The notes under the pieces were generated by a model. The model had not been told where the DNA came from and did not search any database. It saw only the letters and a program-made list of their open reading frames with translations. A stretch of DNA of 64,000 nt from NCBI GenBank assembly GCA_964007475.1, contig OZ023274.1, forward strand, positions 33,649,491 through 33,713,490, written 5' to 3'. Origin of the DNA: Hybos culiciformis. Its lineage: Eukaryota > Arthropoda > Insecta > Diptera > Hybotidae. Positions 1-11,422 of the stretch are shown here, piece after piece. A program made the translations under genes and the position numbers. The number at the start of each line of letters is the position of its first letter. The stretch's first letter is position 1.

Positions 1-1089
1 CAATTTCATAATAAAGTGTATATTATTGAAATTCTGTTAAGTTTTAATAAGAAAAACTTCGTCAATTTTTAACATAAAAAAAGTAATTATTTTTTATGAA
101 ACTCAAGGCAATTTCTCGTACAATTTTAATTATTGAATGGACAAGATGGAATTTTTAACCGCAAATAAAAAATTGAATTATCAAAATTGTTCTTTTTTAA
201 AATATTATAATGCAGCTTAAAACATGACTCAGATTCGAAATTCTATTAATTTTCCATAATAATTTGTTTGTAACTAAAAAAAAAATATTTAACACTTTCC
301 ACATTCTTTTATATTTAACTATTTTTATGACATATTTTACAGACAGAAAAAAAATCAAGAAATTCCTAAAAGGTCGTTTAAATATAAAATTAAATTAAAT
401 TTTTGTAGAAAATTAAATGTTTACTTGTGGTAAGGGAATATAAAAAAAAAAAGAGCTGTCATGGGACACCAGTTTGGAACGTAGTTCCTTAGCGTACATA
501 TAAGTAATTTTCATTTTTTATCAATTCAAAATTTTATTAATTTAAAAAGAAACTTTTTTCTACTTTTCCCAGTTTTCTCTAATTTTGCATTTTTTTCATT
601 TAAAGAAACCTTTTTTAAGGAGCAATTTTAGACTGTTTTTTCGAATTTCGAAGATCTTTTTTGACATCGAAAATTCAAAAAGCTAAAACTAAGAGTCTGT
701 TCACTTATTAGTGATTATTGAAAAAATTGAAATCGGATTTAATATTCCAGATTTTTTAATTTGTAAACGACACGATTTTACTGCTGTTATTTAAAAAAAA
801 TGAAATAATTTTGTCCTAAAGCCGTTCACAAATTCAATTTTACTTCTTAAAATTCTGCAAAGGGAAATTTTAAATTTCCCATAACAAACTAAATCTGTAG
901 GTGAATTCAAAAACTAAAATTGTTTAGAAAAGAAAAAAGCGGCAATAATGGGTAAGAAAATTCGGTCGGTCACGTATTATTATAAGTTTTTGATTTCAGT
1001 CAGCCAAATATTATTTTATAAGTAGTTGATTTTAGCAGATTATACAGAATGCAGAAAATTACGTCCTCAATTTATAAATTGTGACTCTA
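1..1089. other. No gene seen; AT-rich, inferred intron
   Basis: Contains the foldback-arm fragment at 545-690 and the near-palindrome GGAACGTAGTTCC at 475. TTGGAACGTAGTTC here has an inverted match, GAACTACGTTCCAA, at about 2658. Confidence 0.4.
545..690. repeat. Diverged fragment of the 28-kb foldback arm
   Basis: The segment TTTTTTCTACTTTTCCCAGT, then TTTTCTCTAATTTTGCATTT and AAACCTTTTTTAAGGAG, aligns with 28116-28180, which has CTACTTTTTTTCAGTTTTCT and AACCTTTTTTAGGAG. It shows that the family is dispersed. Confidence 0.5.
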
Positions 1090-1820
1090 AGTTTATCAAT
1101 TTTCATACAACGTTCAATAAAAAACTATTACTATTTGCCGCGAGAGGGACTGTTTATTTGCCGCGAAAGGGACTGTTTACATTTTATCAAATCATATAAA
1201 ATGCGACGGCGTCGACTCATTATTTAAACTTTAAAAAAATTAACAGGTATCGTTAATATTGACTGTTTTGACAACCCATTTATTTAAATTTTTTTCACCC
1301 ATAAGTATGTGCTATTTTTCGCCATTGGGGCACTATTTGAATATTTAACTAAGTATGACTCTTTTGTTTACATTTGTTTTCACCCATAAGTATGTGCCTT
1401 TTTTCGTCATAGGAGTCGCTATTTGGAGATTTAAACAAGTGAATACTTATAAATTTAAATTTTTTGTTTTTGTTGTTTTTGCAACACAAAAAAAAAGAAA
1501 TATCATAAGCCAAAATGGCAAAGTATCGAAATATTTAACGCCGGCAGAAGACTTGACTTGACTTGGTACCGAATAGCGCCTTTATATTGGCAAAATAATA
1601 CTGACAAAATTATACAATATTTTTATTAACATTGAAATTAGTATGAAAATCTAAATTTTATTTGAACTATAAAATATTAATTAGTTAATAATAAAAAATT
1701 ATTATTTACTAAATATTTTATTTTATAAATATTTTATAAATTGAAATAAAATTTAAGTTTATCAATTTTCATACAAAGTTTCATACAAAGTTTCATACAA
1801 AGTTAAAATAAAAAACACAA
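1090..1820. repeat. Cluster of short direct repeats
   Basis: A 23-bp pair TTTGCCGCGARAGGGACTGT plus TTA at 1134 and 1157; TTTTCACCCATAAGTATGTG at 1292 and 1377 (85 apart, followed by similar sequence); AGTTTATCAATTTTCATACA at 1090 and 1756, 666 bp apart; and three copies of TTTCATACAAAG at 1767-1803. The outer pair could bound an old insertion. A 68-codon frame in it (1355-1561) is not gene-like. Confidence 0.6.
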
Positions 1821-4284
1821 GAGCCGGCGGGACGTTTGATAGATGTGAAACATCGGAATTATTTTGTACAGATAATATTGATAGATAACTTTGATAGAAT
1901 TTTGGATTTTAATTTTATAAATTTCATTGGATGTTTACTATTCTGTTTGTTTTATTTACATTAATTATTAATGCAAACCAAAGAACACAATATTTATTAA
2001 TATTTATTAATAATAATAACTAAAAAAAAATATTTAAATTCCTAAATTTTTTTTATAGCACCAAAGGATTTCTTTAATTTACCATAAGATTATAAGAAAA
2101 TAAGTTTGGAAAGGCTGTTAGTTAGTTTTTTTTCTGTATGAAAAAATCCAGTTTCTAAGTTAGTTCTCATTTCATTCGTACGACGGTGTATGCCCAATCA
2201 ATCAGTATGCATTTTAGAAAATTTTCATTGTAGCATAATAAAGTCAACCACTGTTTTGCACTAAGCGACAAACACACATAAAGCGAAACAAATATCCAAT
2301 TTCAAACTTCCAATTGAAAAGAGAAAAAAATATCAAAAAAAAAAGCTTTAAGTGATAGGAGTTTATTTTTTTTATTTAAAAAATAAAAAAAAATGGAATA
2401 ATAATAAAAATGGAATAAAAAAATTATTTTTTGTTTTGTATTAAAAAAAAAAAAAAAAGATTTAAATTAAATTAAATAGAACATTCAAATTCAATAGTGA
2501 ATTTAAATAATTTTAATAAAATTCAAAATGTCAAAAAAAAAAAAATTATTTTTATTAACTTTTTTTTTTCTGTTTTTTTGTTTTTGTTGTAACATATGAT
2601 AGCGACACTTTAGTGTTCAAATTTTTAATAAATTTTTCCACAAGAGCGTCTGATAAAGAACTACGTTCCAAAAAAACAAAAACTATATATTTTTTAACTC
2701 TATATTTGGAAAATATTTTATGTTGAACTTAAAAAAAAAAAACATTTTTAGTTATATCCTTTTTTTTTTCTTGTTTGAAATCATCAACATCATCACCCAT
2801 CAGTTTATATTGTTTAACTACTCAAAAACAAAATAAATAAAAAAAATAAACAAAATGTTTAAACCACTAATATTTTTATAATTAAAAGTTGAAAAATAAA
2901 TAAAGAAAAACATTTAATTGGAAAAATCTTGTAAAAATGTATTTGCTTAAAGCATATACAATTCATTTTAAAATGAATTAAATTTTCCGAATACTATTGG
3001 TTGCATTTGAGAACGTTTAAAATTCAAACAATGTTAAATATTAATAATTATATAGTTTTATATTTGACATCGAAAAATATAAATGTTTTTTCCCTTAGTT
3101 CCAATTCCTCATACTTTTTTAATCCATAATTCTCGAACGATTTCAATGAATTCATCATCAGGTTTATTGTTGCTCTGATGCTGAATTATGTTAAATTCAA
3201 TCTCATAAGCTTTTTAAGATTTTTTTGTTGAGTGCGTTGACCCTTTTATTGGACATAAATAGATTTATTTTATTTATTTATTAAGAAGACCCTAATAAAT
3301 TATATCGAACAAAAAAAAAATGTGTTGTAAATAAAATCCTATAAGCTTATATTTAACATAATTATAAAGCTCTGTAAGCTTATAAAGGATGAAAGTATAA
3401 GGACAATATAAATAAGTTTAATTTTAAAAGTATAATTGTCTTAAAAAAAAAATGTAAGTAAGTAATATTTAAATTAGATGTTTGTAAAGATTTATCTTTA
3501 ACTCTTTTTTGTTTTTTTGGTTTTTTTTTTTTTTGTAAACTTACAATTACAATTTATTCCCAAAAAGCAAAAAGAAAGGGTTTCGTAAATATAAGCAAAA
3601 AAAAAAAAAAAAAAAAAAAACAATTTAAAATATAACACAAAAAAGATACAATTTCCTTTTAGCAAAAAATCAATTTAGTTATTCTTGTAACTCTTATTCA
3701 ATTCAGGATATTCTGTATCCTAAACGACTATTCTTTTTTTTTTTAAAAAGGACATTAAAAAAAAAAAAACAAATTCATGAAGTTTGTCTATATTTAAAAA
3801 AAAAAAAAAAAAAAAACAAGAATATTTATTTCCTTTTGAATCCTACATTTTGTTATTCTATTGAAATAGGTATAAAATATCCTGTCGTGAAACTGATTTT
3901 TCTCTTGATTTTTTTTTGACTCAATGCATGGTATTTCAAATCACTTAAGAAAATTTTCAATAATTCCCCATTGGGTGTTAATAGACCATTTGTGGTAATA
4001 AAAATAGGAATTATCTTTTTATTTTTGTATATATATTGGATTAAAGAAAAGTAAATAAAGAGTTAAATATAAATCTTTAAAATATTGAGAAAATTTCATA
4101 TAAATATAAAACGGAAAATAATAATCATTGATTTTTATTAGGAATACTTTTACCAAAAAAAGAAAAGGTAAAATTTGAAAAAAAATATTTTATTATAGGA
4201 ATTCTAAATGGTAACATTTTATGATATTTGACATTATTTTAACCTATTATTTATTTACTACAAATTCATTTGAAACGCGCCTTT
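1821..4284. other. No gene seen; homopolymer-rich intron
   Basis: AT-rich, with long A runs (about 23 A near 3598 and about 21 A near 3796). No open frame of interest on either strand. Confidence 0.5.
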
Positions 4285-4330
4285 ATTGTTCAAGAAATTT
4301 ATTTATTTATTTACTTATTTATTTATTTCA
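4285..4330 (-). repeat. (TAAA)n tail of the non-LTR element
   Basis: About 11 TTTA units on the plus strand, with one TTTACTTA interruption, at the 3' end of the reverse-transcriptase remnant. Confidence 0.7.
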
Positions 4331-5150
4331 AATGCTTAATACAAGCGAATAAAATATAATGATATTAAAAATAAATATATATACAATTAATTTAATAAGG
4401 GATGTAAAAATATATACAAATCAGTAACATTTACTATTAAACAATGTATCACTTAGTTTGAATTATTTGAAATAGTATGATAAAATTTACTTTTAAAAGA
4501 AGGACTTTCGAAAACGTATAACTGAAGCAGGAATTGGTATCGGTTATAAATCTTGAATAGGGAGTTAAGTGGGCTAGATTGACCATAATTGGTTGTGGAA
4601 AATTGAATACAAATGATATCAAAATTTCTAAGACTTCTTGAGGGCACATTGAAAAATAAGTTAGACATTAAACAGCTACTTGTCGTTTTTCCTTCGATGA
4701 CTTTATGGATAAAGCTGAACGACAAATAAGCTCTTCTATTCTCCAGACTTGGGAAATTTAGAAGTTGAAGTCTGTCAGTGTATGGAGGTAAATTAAAATT
4801 ATCCTGCCAATTGAGGCGCCTTGAGTGACACTTATTAACGTTTAATTGAAGAATATTTGAGGTACACCAATTGCAAAATGATTCGATATCATTTTGCAAG
4901 TCAATGCAATCAGAATAACTAGTTATGGGCTTGAAATTTTTGCGTCATCTGCGTAAATAAGAACTTCAGATGAATTTAATATATTTGGAAGATCATTTAT
5001 AAATAAAATAAAGAAAATAGCACCAAGATGACTACCTAGTGGAACACCACAATTTACCAAAAACGGTGCTAATAAGAAGTTATTAAAAGAAACTTGATAA
5101 TAACGATTAGATAAGTAATCATATATCCAAAATTTGATAGAATCAAAATA
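4285..5150 (-). mobile_element. Degenerate non-LTR retrotransposon, reverse-transcriptase 3' part
   Basis: On the minus strand, frame fragments encode the later part of a reverse transcriptase: FLVNCGVPLGSHLGAIFFIL, then the catalytic YADD (4944-4955), then after a stop and frame change QNDIESFCNWC and LQLNVNKCHS. A C-terminal part typical of Jockey/CR1-like elements follows (DRLQLLNFPSLENRRAYLS, FIHKVIEG). The first motif has GVPLGS where active elements usually have GVPQGS. A (TAAA)n tail lies at 4285-4330, the expected 3' end. The 5' part, including any endonuclease, is missing. Stops and frameshifts make it a dead copy. Confidence 0.8.
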
Positions 5151-7377
5151 TCAAAAATATATATCATAACATTAATTCACTTGTAGTTGCTGTCAAAAGT
5201 TTCATGTATATACTCTTCTCAATTTCTTGTTCCTTGACAGTATTACAAGGTTTGCTAGAATTCTTATCCAACATTATCGCTATAAATATTTTGAGTTATT
5301 CTACTCTTAATTATAGTAAAAAAAAACTAGATATAAATGATATAATTAATTTGCTTGAGAGTAAAATAAATTCTGTCAGAAGCAATATATAATAATTAAA
5401 GATAATTTAAGTATCTTTTTAATGGAAATTTTTTCAGATATTCAAGACGAACTACTGATACGATGATCAATTCTAATATGAAATTTTGGTTCAATTATAT
5501 TTAAAACATTTAAAACATATTCAATTTGATTATTGGAAAAAAGTCTTATGTATCTAAAAGCTTGAAGTTTTCCTTTCCGGATTTTTTTTTTTTTTCTTTT
5601 TGCTCGCTCCAAAAATAATTTCTTTTATTGAAATTTTTCATTTTACTGAAATAGGATAATAATTTTTTTATTTTTTTTTTGCATAAATTTTATTTACCTA
5701 TATAGTAGTAGGTAGTATTTATTTACCTATATAGTAGTAGGTAGTATTTATTTACCTATATAGTAGTAGGTAGTATTTACCTATATAGTAGTAGGTATGT
5801 ATATATAAAAATAAAATCTGTTCATCATTCCCTTCGTTAATAATATTTTTTTGCTTTTTTGTTATTTTCTTTCATATCAAAGAAAAAAGTTTTCTTTTTA
5901 AGTTCCGACATAGACAAGATTTTTTTTTTTTTTTTGAATTTTTGTTCCAAATTTTTAGGCTTTTGTGAAGTTTTATTATTTCTATTTCAATAAAAAAAAT
6001 TGGTTTGAACGAATTCAGTAATTTTTTATTCAAAAAAAAGCTTCAGGGTACAATAAGACTTTTAAAAACAAAAAAGAGCACAACACAGAATTTTTGGCGC
6101 AACCTCATTTTTAGAACCCTATTTTGGCTTTTTAGAACCAAATTTGAAAAAAGAACTTTTTCGCAACGAATTTAAGCTTTAAAAATTTGTTTGACTTTTA
6201 AAAATTGATTCATTTCTAAGGCAAGTAGAGCATTTCTATATAAACAGTCTGTTTCGTTCTAGCTAGTGTTTAAGTATTAATTTGTTTTCCCAATACAACG
6301 TACAACGTTCTAGACTTAATTTCTCGGGTTGTACTTTCACTAATTTTAATTTTTATCAAAGCTTAAAAAATAATTCTGTACAGTAAAAACTTTTTTATTT
6401 TATTTTATCCTTTTCCAATAAATCGGGAGTAAAGTTGTTCCAGAAGCATAATTTTCATGGGGATTATTATTAAAATAAATTGAGAAAAAACATTTCAAAC
6501 AATTTTTTTTTTTTGTACTCCTCCAGTAATTTAAGATTTATACGAGACATTCTTAGCTAACAAAGAAGTCCATTAGCCTTAAGGTTTGACTTCGGAATTT
6601 TAATATTTTCATCAGAAAATATCATTCAAAAATTCACAAATTCATTTAATAATTCAATATTTTTAAAATTAACTCATAAAATAAAGCCAAACAAGCTGTC
6701 CTATACAGTGGTAGTTACATATTTAATTTTAACGTGATTTTAAGACTTAGATTTGAAACCGAAGAACCTAGAACTCGCAATTAAAGATTAAAATGAATTT
6801 TTTTTTAACTTTTCACGAAGTCTTCAATATAACTGACATTGTTAATGATTTTAACTTTCGAAACACGAATCAATTTTTAATCTGATAACAACCATATGAA
6901 AACAAAACCTTGCCCTCATATATTTATTTTTGTTTTTTTTTTAAGTTTATAATTTTGAATATGCCTTTTATTTCGTTTGAAAAATTTTTCAAGCATTCTT
7001 GGGTTTTTAAAGAGTTCTTTTTATAAAAAAAAGAAAATTTTTATTAAATTTTCAATACAAATTTAATGCATTTTAGTTCTAAAGTTTATTTGTCTGATTT
7101 TAAGAAAATGAATGGATTATTTTTAAAAGGTATACTTGTCAGTTTAATATTAATTATCAAGTAAAATGAATGCAACTATTATTTGATCCTCATTTCTAAG
7201 TCAATTTTTGGTATTAAAATTTTTGGTATGGAAACTCGAGCCAAAATAACAATTTCATCTAACAAAATTGGTCTTGAACTTTAAGTAAAATCAATGAGAA
7301 GTTCCATAAGAATTAAAAACTAAAACAAATACATTTAAAACTAATCTTATTAATAATCAATAGTTAGTAGGCTTTAT
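5151..7377. other. No gene seen outside the minisatellite
   Basis: A plus-strand frame at 5204-5392 follows the retrotransposon remnant; it is hydrophobic, AT-driven and not recognised. The remainder is AT-rich with poly-T runs. Confidence 0.45.
5692..5797. repeat. 29-bp minisatellite, about 3.6 copies
   Basis: The unit ATTTACCTATATAGTAGTAG plus GTAGTATTT starts at 5692, 5721, 5750 and 5775, the third shortened by 4 bases. Confidence 0.9.
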
Positions 7378-7554
7378 GCCCAGTTTTCACGATCCAAGTA
7401 CACTTTTTGCAAGTTACTTTGATCAAACTAAAATGAGCAGTGCCAGTGTCCTACTCAAATTTGATCCAAGTTAACTTTAACACCCTGTTAACACGATCAA
7501 AAAGAGCGTCCAAGTCGATTTGGACAAAGTGTATTTGAATCGTGCAAACCGGGC
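7378..7554. mobile_element. Short MITE-like TIR element (177 bp)
   Basis: GCCCAGTTTTCACGATCCAA plus GTACACTTT at the left is matched by the reverse complement of AAAGTGTATTTGAATCGTGC plus AAACCGGGC at the right, 24 of 29 positions. The inside repeats GATCCAAGT/GATCAAA motifs. The end sequence resembles GGGCCCGGTTT-type Harbinger ends, but no target duplication is obvious. Confidence 0.6.
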
Positions 7555-8261
7555 GTCAATGTAAAAAAAGATTAAGAATATTTCGAACGACGGGTTTTCT
7601 TCCTTGCATTCTAGGCTACATATTTACTAATAAGAAATAAAAAGTCGTTTGAAATAAATTAAATCATATTTTCATTACATTTTGCAATAAAATAATATGA
7701 ATTGGTAAGGGAAATTCTATCCTTTGAGTTTTCTTTCTATTTTTGCATATTATAAATGTTTATTCTGTTTGATATATTTTCCGGAAATAATTGCCAGTAA
7801 TTTTAAAGCAAATTTAAATGGATTGGTAATGATGTTTTTTTTATTCACAAAAGGGATAAATCAAATTTCCTGATTTAAGATTCACCTTCTTATGTAGGAG
7901 GAGTTAATAAATTATAATTTACAGTACTTATCTATGGTTATATAGAATAATTCTTGGGGCAAAATTGTTGGCATTTATTGTTTGGCTAGGGAAAAATCGA
8001 TTTCGATAAGAACTGTGAAATGGTTGATTAATTTTATAAAAGTTACCCCTATGCTTTTTCATTGGTTTTTTATTTTTTACAGTAAAATATGAAGGCTTAT
8101 AAAAGTTTTTAGCGAAACAATATTTCAAAAAAAATATGTGTGAGCCTCATCCTCATAAGCTCACGAAAGAAGTTTAACTTCTTTATTTACTTGCAAATAT
8201 TTATTTGGCTACGGACTCTGACTGATTTACTTTTGTAAGTGGAAGAGGGGGCTAATTTTTT

Positions 8262-9445
8262 ACTTACGAAATTTGTGTGTAATCATTTATTCTTTTTTAC
8301 TTACCAAATTTAAATGAAATCGGACGAACTTTAGAAGTCGCTTGGTAGGATCAATCAATATTTTGTTACAAAATTTATGTGTTTAATCGTTTCCTCTTTT
8401 TATTTACCAAATTTGAATAAAATCACACGAACTTTAGAAGTCCGCCCTAGGGAATGCAAAACCGGTTTTTTGGATCCCGGAAATCCGGAAATGCGCCTGT
8501 TTTCGAATTTCAAAAAATTCGGAATTCAAAATGCTAAATTCCGAATTTTTCGAATTTGGTGGAACTTTTACTGGCGGGAATTTTGACCAATTGTTTATTT
8601 TTTTTTTATTATTTAGGCATAAAGCATTAAAATTCACAAAAATTGAAATCTAAGTAGCTATCGCAAGTCTGCAAATACGTAAAACTTTTTTTCACATTAA
8701 TCAACATTAACAAAATAAGTTGGAGTTCAGTGATTTATTTGGAATTCGAAGTGAAATTAAATTTTGCGATCAAGGGGGGCCCCCCGAGGAACACTTTTGG
8801 AAATTCTCTAATATAACTTATTAACAATGCTGCAGGAACATTTTCAATAAAAATTCGATTAAAACTCAATGTTAAAACATTGGATACTTTGTGTTTCAAA
8901 TTTTTATTTTTCCATTCAGTTTATTCACTTTCGGTTTATTGAAAAGTATAAAATTTTATTTTAATAAAAAATATTTCATAATTTAATTTGTTATAATGTT
9001 TTGAACTAAATAAACTAATATTTATGTTAAAGAATAATTTAATTTAATTTTTTAATATATTTTAATTTTTATATTCCGGAATAAACCGAAATCCGGATTT
9101 CATTTCAAGACAATTCCAAAAATCCGGAATTAAATTTTTATTAAAAAAATGCATTCCCTAGTCCGCCTCCCGTGGTGGTCGCTGGGTAGGATCAATCAAT
9201 TTTTTGTTACGAAATTTACGTGTTTAATCGTTTCCTCTTTTCATTTAGCAAATTTGAATGAAATTCTTTGTTACGAAATTTGTGTGTAATCATTTCCTCT
9301 TTTTACGTACCAAATTTGAATGAAATCCGAAATAAATTTTTTGTTACGAAATTTGGGTGTAATCAGTTCCTCTCTTTACATACCAAATTTGAATGAAATC
9401 GGACGAACTTTTGAAGTGGGCCCTCAGGGGAGGTCGCTAGGTAGG
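8262..9445. repeat. Degenerate direct repeats around the 8.4-kb hAT element
   Basis: A unit containing TTGTTACGAAATTTGTGTG, then AATCNTTTCCTCTTTTT, ACCAAATTTGAATGAAAT and CGGACGAACTTTAGAAG occurs about five times: near 8262, 8355, 9203, 9265 and 9340. Spacing is about 75-100 bases when the hAT insertion is removed. The flank to 9560 (CGATCGGCTGAGCGGTTTAG, then AGACAAACAGACAAACAG) resembles the ends of common insect dispersed repeats. Confidence 0.65.
8448..9160. mobile_element. Non-autonomous hAT-like DNA transposon (713 bp)
   Basis: The ends are TAGGGAATGC and GCATTCCCTA, perfect 10-bp inverted repeats, flanked by GTCCGCCC (8440-8447) and GTCCGCCT (9161-9168), an 8-bp target duplication with one mismatch. 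Eight-bp duplications and this type of end fit hAT elements. CCGGAAATCCGG-like motifs lie near both ends as subterminal repeats, and a G6C6 palindrome lies near 8774. No transposase is encoded. It is inserted into an older repeated segment (8262-9445). Confidence 0.8.
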
Positions 9446-9979
9446 AGGCCAATCAAATTTGAAAATAGCCTAAAACGACCCTTGATCTGAGACAAAGAAA
9501 TAGTGTAAGTTTGAAAACGATCGGCTGAGCGGTTTAGGTACCTATTCGGAATAGACAAACAGACAAACAGCGTTTCTGTTTCATATGATAGAATTTCACT
9601 AATTCGAAAAGGAAATAAACTAAATAAATATTAACAACAAAATCAGTTGATCTTTAATTCTGTTATTGTACATTTTTTTAATTCTATTCTCGTAAATACA
9701 TGCTACATGCTACAACGTCTTATATTTCCCTGCTTTTATATTTATTTTTACTTTTTAACATACTTCATTCTGTGGTTATTACCCCTCTTTTGCAGCGTTG
9801 TGGCTTTTATTTATCGTGTCGCAGCACATACTATATTCTGTCTTCTTTTTTCCCCTATTTTGATCAAAAATTTTTAACAATACCTCGCTAAAGAAGTTAA
9901 ACTTCAAAAAAAAAACGTTTGGTTTTCCATTTTGGTTCACACTAGACGAATGAATTTTTGACATGTTTCAAGAACTTAC

Positions 9980-10604
9980 CTTGAGCAACTTCTTTGGCTG
10001 CAGCTGCTGCCGCTGCAGCCGGATTACAATGCAATATATCCGAAAGAGATAATGAAGATGCAATCAATTGACGTTTTTCTTCAAAATTTAAATAATCCAT
10101 TGAGGTACTCCTTTGCGGGGTAACTGTTATAGTCACCGATTTTTGCATTTTTGCTACAAGACAAACTTTTGGTTGCTGCTGATCGCTATCATTTGATTTC
10201 TCTTCAATCTTACCGTCAGATTCTTCGTTATCTTCGTTATTGTCGTCGTAATGCTGCTGATGATGGTGCTGCTGCTGATGCTGCTGATGCTGCTGTTTAT
10301 TCTGCTGACGCTGTTGCAATTGTTGCAATAAATCTTGTTGATTTTTACGTTGTTGTTGTTGCTGCTGGTATAAATATTGATTCTGTTGCTGTTGCAATTG
10401 TTGCTGAAGATGTTGTTGCAATTGATGGTGAAACTCTGATATAGGTGAAGATGGTGCATATAAACGTGCTTGTGGTTGTGGCTGAAGATTATGCTGTTGA
10501 TCATTATTTACATTGATAGCCAAATTTGAAACAAGATTGGCACCATTATTATTGTTACCAGAATTGCGGGAATTACTGTTGCCGCTATTATTTCTCATTG
10601 ACAT
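9980..10604 (-). CDS. Alternative first exon of the large minus-strand gene: poly-Gln N-terminus plus conserved-looking helix
   Basis: The ATG at 10604 follows an in-frame TAA 18 bases upstream, so this is the start. It encodes 208 codons: an Asn/Ser-rich start, long Gln/His runs, an acidic patch (DDNNEDNEESDGKIEEKSND), then an ordered-looking region KSVTITVTPQRSTSMDYLNF and EEKRQLIASSLSLSDILHCN, eight alanines and KEVAQ. It ends with one G before a perfect donor GTAAGT (9979), phase 1. The ordered stretch near residues 155-195 is the only part likely to be conserved between species. It may correspond to the N-terminus of an insect phosphatase-and-actin-regulator (Phactr) type protein, but this is weak recall and no symbol is given. 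The rest of the gene is left of the window. Confidence 0.75.
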
Positions 10605-11221
10605 AACTTTAACTTTAGTTTAGTAATGTCAAAATTGTAATTTATTATTTTTATTTTTTATTATTTTTTTGGTTTTATTGTTGAGCAAAATATATATAAT
10701 ATGGTTATCAAAAATGTTTTTTAAACAACAAATTATTTATATTATTTACTTAAATTTGGCACACCAAGATCAGTCTAAATATTTTCATATACAAAAAAAG
10801 GAAGCTCTAAGAATAAATAAATTCGGAAAAAAAAAACATATTTTATAAGTGCCACTAATTGTCGTTACAGAAATATTATATATTCCATGTCTAAACAAAA
10901 ATTTTACACTCATGGACTGAATATAATTTTCAGTAAACGAAATTTAAAATTCATATATTTTTTCGATATATTTTTTTTTAATGAAAAAAATTATTGCAAT
11001 TATAGAGTTTTACATAAAAATAACGTGTATATTTATCTACTTATCAATACAACAAGTTTATTATTCCCCTTCAAATTGGAACATAATTTTTAATCACAAA
11101 CTTAAAATAATGAAATGAAAATTATACCAAAAAAAAAATGTAAATCAAAATAGAGAAAATTTAATTTTCAAATTATATTTTTTATATATATATTTTTCAT
11201 TTTTTTTTTTCATTTTCGATT

Positions 11222-11422
11222 ATGGATTGGCTTGACATCGGAATTTTGATACTTAAAAATATTCCTATATTAATGACCTACATGTTAATTGGATTTTCAA
11301 TATGCATTATTTGTTTTTTAATTATTTATATAATTCACAATGTATATTCATTAATTAATGACACATTGCCAGGTGAAAGAAAGATGAATACAATATCAAG
11401 AACTCCGCCAGGTAAAAAATAA
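11222..11422 (+). CDS. Possible small single-pass membrane protein
   Basis: A 66-residue frame starting MDWLDIGILILKNIPILMTY. It has one strong membrane segment (about residues 17-43, ending IIYIIHNVYS) and then a polar, basic tail (LPGERKMNTISRTPPGKK). The contrast between a hydrophobic core and a charged tail, and codon use less skewed than the flanks, suggest a real gene rather than chance. The stop is followed at once by repeated AATAAA. No family is recognised. It would be antisense, just upstream of the 10.6-kb start exon. A chance frame in AT-rich DNA remains possible. Confidence 0.35.
   Translation: MDWLDIGILILKNIPILMTYMLIGFSICIICFLIIYIIHNVYSLINDTLPGERKMNTISRTPPGKK

Noticed and set aside
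10151..10504. Ala/Asp-rich plus-strand frame and His/Asn/Ser-rich second minus frame
   Set aside because: Shadows of the CAG-rich poly-Gln coding exon.
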